Positions 5,696 through 6,809 of a stretch of DNA of 6,809 nt are shown in pieces. The position numbers and the translations under genes were made by a program. Each line of letters opens with the position of its first letter. The stretch's first letter is position 1. Under the pieces are notes generated by a model. The model ran no database searches and was not told the origin of the DNA. It saw only the letters and a list, made by a program, of their open reading frames with translations. Source of the stretch: Verrucomicrobiia bacterium (GTDB lineage Bacteria; Verrucomicrobiota; Verrucomicrobiia; Opitutales; Opitutaceae); assembly GCA_030424825.1 (NCBI GenBank), contig JAUHWE010000257.1, forward strand, positions 1 to 6,809, written 5' to 3'.

Positions 5696-6809
5696 CTAGA
5701 AACTAAACGTGTTTCGCAACGACCACTCGAGCGGCTGTGGTATCCGCCAGGCAATCTCAGATCCATCGGGATTAGCGCGAATCGGAATGAGATCCTGGTC
5801 GTTCAGCAGATTCCTTACATTCAACTGAATCTTCCAGTTCGCCCTACCGTTCATTATCTCGCGCTGATATCCCACCCAGGAGTCGACGTTCAATTCGTAG
5901 TCTCCGTAAAACGGGCGGGTCACATCGATGTTGTATTCTCCATCTGCTATCTCAACTAATGGGTATCCAATCGATGCTTCATCCTCCCAACGTACCGCTC
6001 CACCTACATTGAACCCTTTAAATCGGCCCTCGCCAAACCGGTAATTGGTAATCACGTTGAAACGCCACTCACGCAGCTCTGGATTCAGTTGACCATCAAG
6101 GGCCTCAACACGTCTTAGACTATTAAAGTAGGGCAATGAGCCAACTAGTACTGAATTTTGACTAGTGCTTAGAACGATATCCGCATAAGTTTCAGTAAAC
6201 GCCGTTTCCCAGTCTGTTTCAAGAATACCATCACCATCCATATCGTAAGCTGGTGTATTCACGAATTCTCGAAAAGTAGATGCCGCATTATTAGAGATAG
6301 CCTCTTGCTGATACGCATTAAACATAATGTTCCAATTCGTCGTGGGATTGTAGATTAATTCAAACTCCACGCCCTTAGTTTCTAAATCCTGTATTGCAGT
6401 TGCTGGAATGCCACCCGTCAGAACTGTCCCAGTTTCAGGGCTCCATGAAAAACCAACACGATCCAGGTAATCTTGAGGAGGATCTTGATAATCTAGGTCG
6501 ATTATACCATCCCCATTAAAGTCGAATTCCGGGCCAGGATCTGAAGGATCAAGGTTTGGATTGTCTCCCAATAGTGTATAATTGAGAATACCACCATGCC
6601 AATTGGCAAATGCGTTTAAACTTCCCACTCCTGGTGCGGTTACTTTCGATTGGAGCGTTTCGTATTTTGTAGCACGCAGGACGAACTTATTCTCAAAGAG
6701 AGAAAGAGAAAGCCCATAATCAGTGGTTTCTCCAGAGGGAGATCCGATTACGCTTCCATCTGGATTGTATCGACTACGAGCCGGTTGAAAATTTTGAGAT
6801 TCTGTGTAG
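5696..6809 (-). CDS. TonB-dependent outer-membrane receptor, C-terminal part (cut by window edge)
   Basis: The frame is open to the right edge (first complete codon at 6808-6806), giving the last 370 residues of a TonB-dependent receptor beta-barrel. Such receptors take ligands such as glycans, siderophores or cobamides across the outer membrane with energy from TonB/ExbBD; the substrate cannot be read here. The early segment (SQNFQPARSRYNPDGS, then TTDYGLSLSLFENKFVLRAT) and the end (LNVRNLLNDQDLIPIRANPDG through WSLRNTFSF) show the alternating pattern of barrel strands. The closing Phe is the usual signal for outer-membrane assembly. The plug and TonB box lie outside the window. Two acidic loops resemble EF-hand or dockerin calcium sites (DFNGDGIIDLDY at 6523-6488, DMDGDGILETDW at 6244-6209). 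Sampled stretches are 35-47% GC, below the downstream genes. The GTG at 6628 is internal, because recognisable barrel sequence continues upstream of it. Confidence 0.9.
   Translation of the reverse strand, partial: YTESQNFQPARSRYNPDGSVIGSPSGETTDYGLSLSLFENKFVLRATKYETLQSKVTAPGVGSLNAFANWHGGILNYTLLGDNPNLDPSDPGPEFDFNGDGIIDLDYQDPPQDYLDRVGFSWSPETGTVLTGGIPATAIQDLETKGVEFELIYNPTTNWNIMFNAYQQEAISNNAASTFREFVNTPAYDMDGDGILETDWETAFTETYADIVLSTSQNSVLVGSLPYFNSLRRVEALDGQLNPELREWRFNVITNYRFGEGRFKGFNVGGAVRWEDEASIGYPLVEIADGEYNIDVTRPFYGDYELNVDSWVGYQREIMNGRANWKIQLNVRNLLNDQDLIPIRANPDGSEIAWRIPQPLEWSLRNTFSF

Noticed and set aside
5696..6628. GTG at 6628 as the start of a 310-residue protein
   Set aside because: The same frame continues without a stop to the window edge and encodes recognisable TonB-receptor barrel sequence, so the gene is cut off by the window rather than starting there.

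Overview
The window looks like a piece of a Verrucomicrobiota chromosome, most likely from the Opitutae/Puniceicoccales side. The closely related Planctomycetota are a less likely alternative. The evidence is the pairing of a planctomycete-type cytochrome/DUF1549/DUF1553 protein with a DUF1501 protein, both expanded in the PVC superphylum, and an adjacent TonB-dependent receptor whose barrel end resembles receptors common in Opitutae. The assignment rests on recognised protein families, not on a database search.

Layout: all supported genes lie on the minus strand, so transcription runs from right to left. From the right edge down to 5696 is the C-terminal 370 residues of a TonB-dependent outer-membrane receptor, cut by the window edge and lower in GC than its neighbours. 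After a 112-base gap holding a stem-loop and a Shine-Dalgarno-like sequence comes a 1235-residue Sec-exported protein (5583 to 1876): LamG-like domain, PA14-like region, cytochrome c (PSCyt1), DUF1549 (PSCyt2), DUF1553 (PSD1). Its TGA stop overlaps the ATG of a 437-residue Tat-exported DUF1501 protein (1879 to 566) by an ATGA junction. Bases 1 to 565 hold no gene I can support. They are AT-rich at the left end and contain a perfect 10-bp inverted repeat that could be a terminator for a plus-strand gene outside the window.

How they may work together: the receptor would bring a ligand across the outer membrane. The large protein has carbohydrate-binding-type modules fused to a heme domain and would act in the periplasm or at the cell surface. 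The DUF1501 protein, which belongs to the alkaline phosphatase/sulfatase-like fold group, would be its obligate partner. The biochemical function of the DUF1549/DUF1553/DUF1501 set is not established. A role in breakdown or oxidation of a complex, possibly sulfated, glycan is inference. The main points for a second look are the domain order and possible two-heme nature of the large protein, a sharp GC-rich codon patch inside it, the EF-hand-like loops in the receptor, and the base-composition step between receptor and operon.
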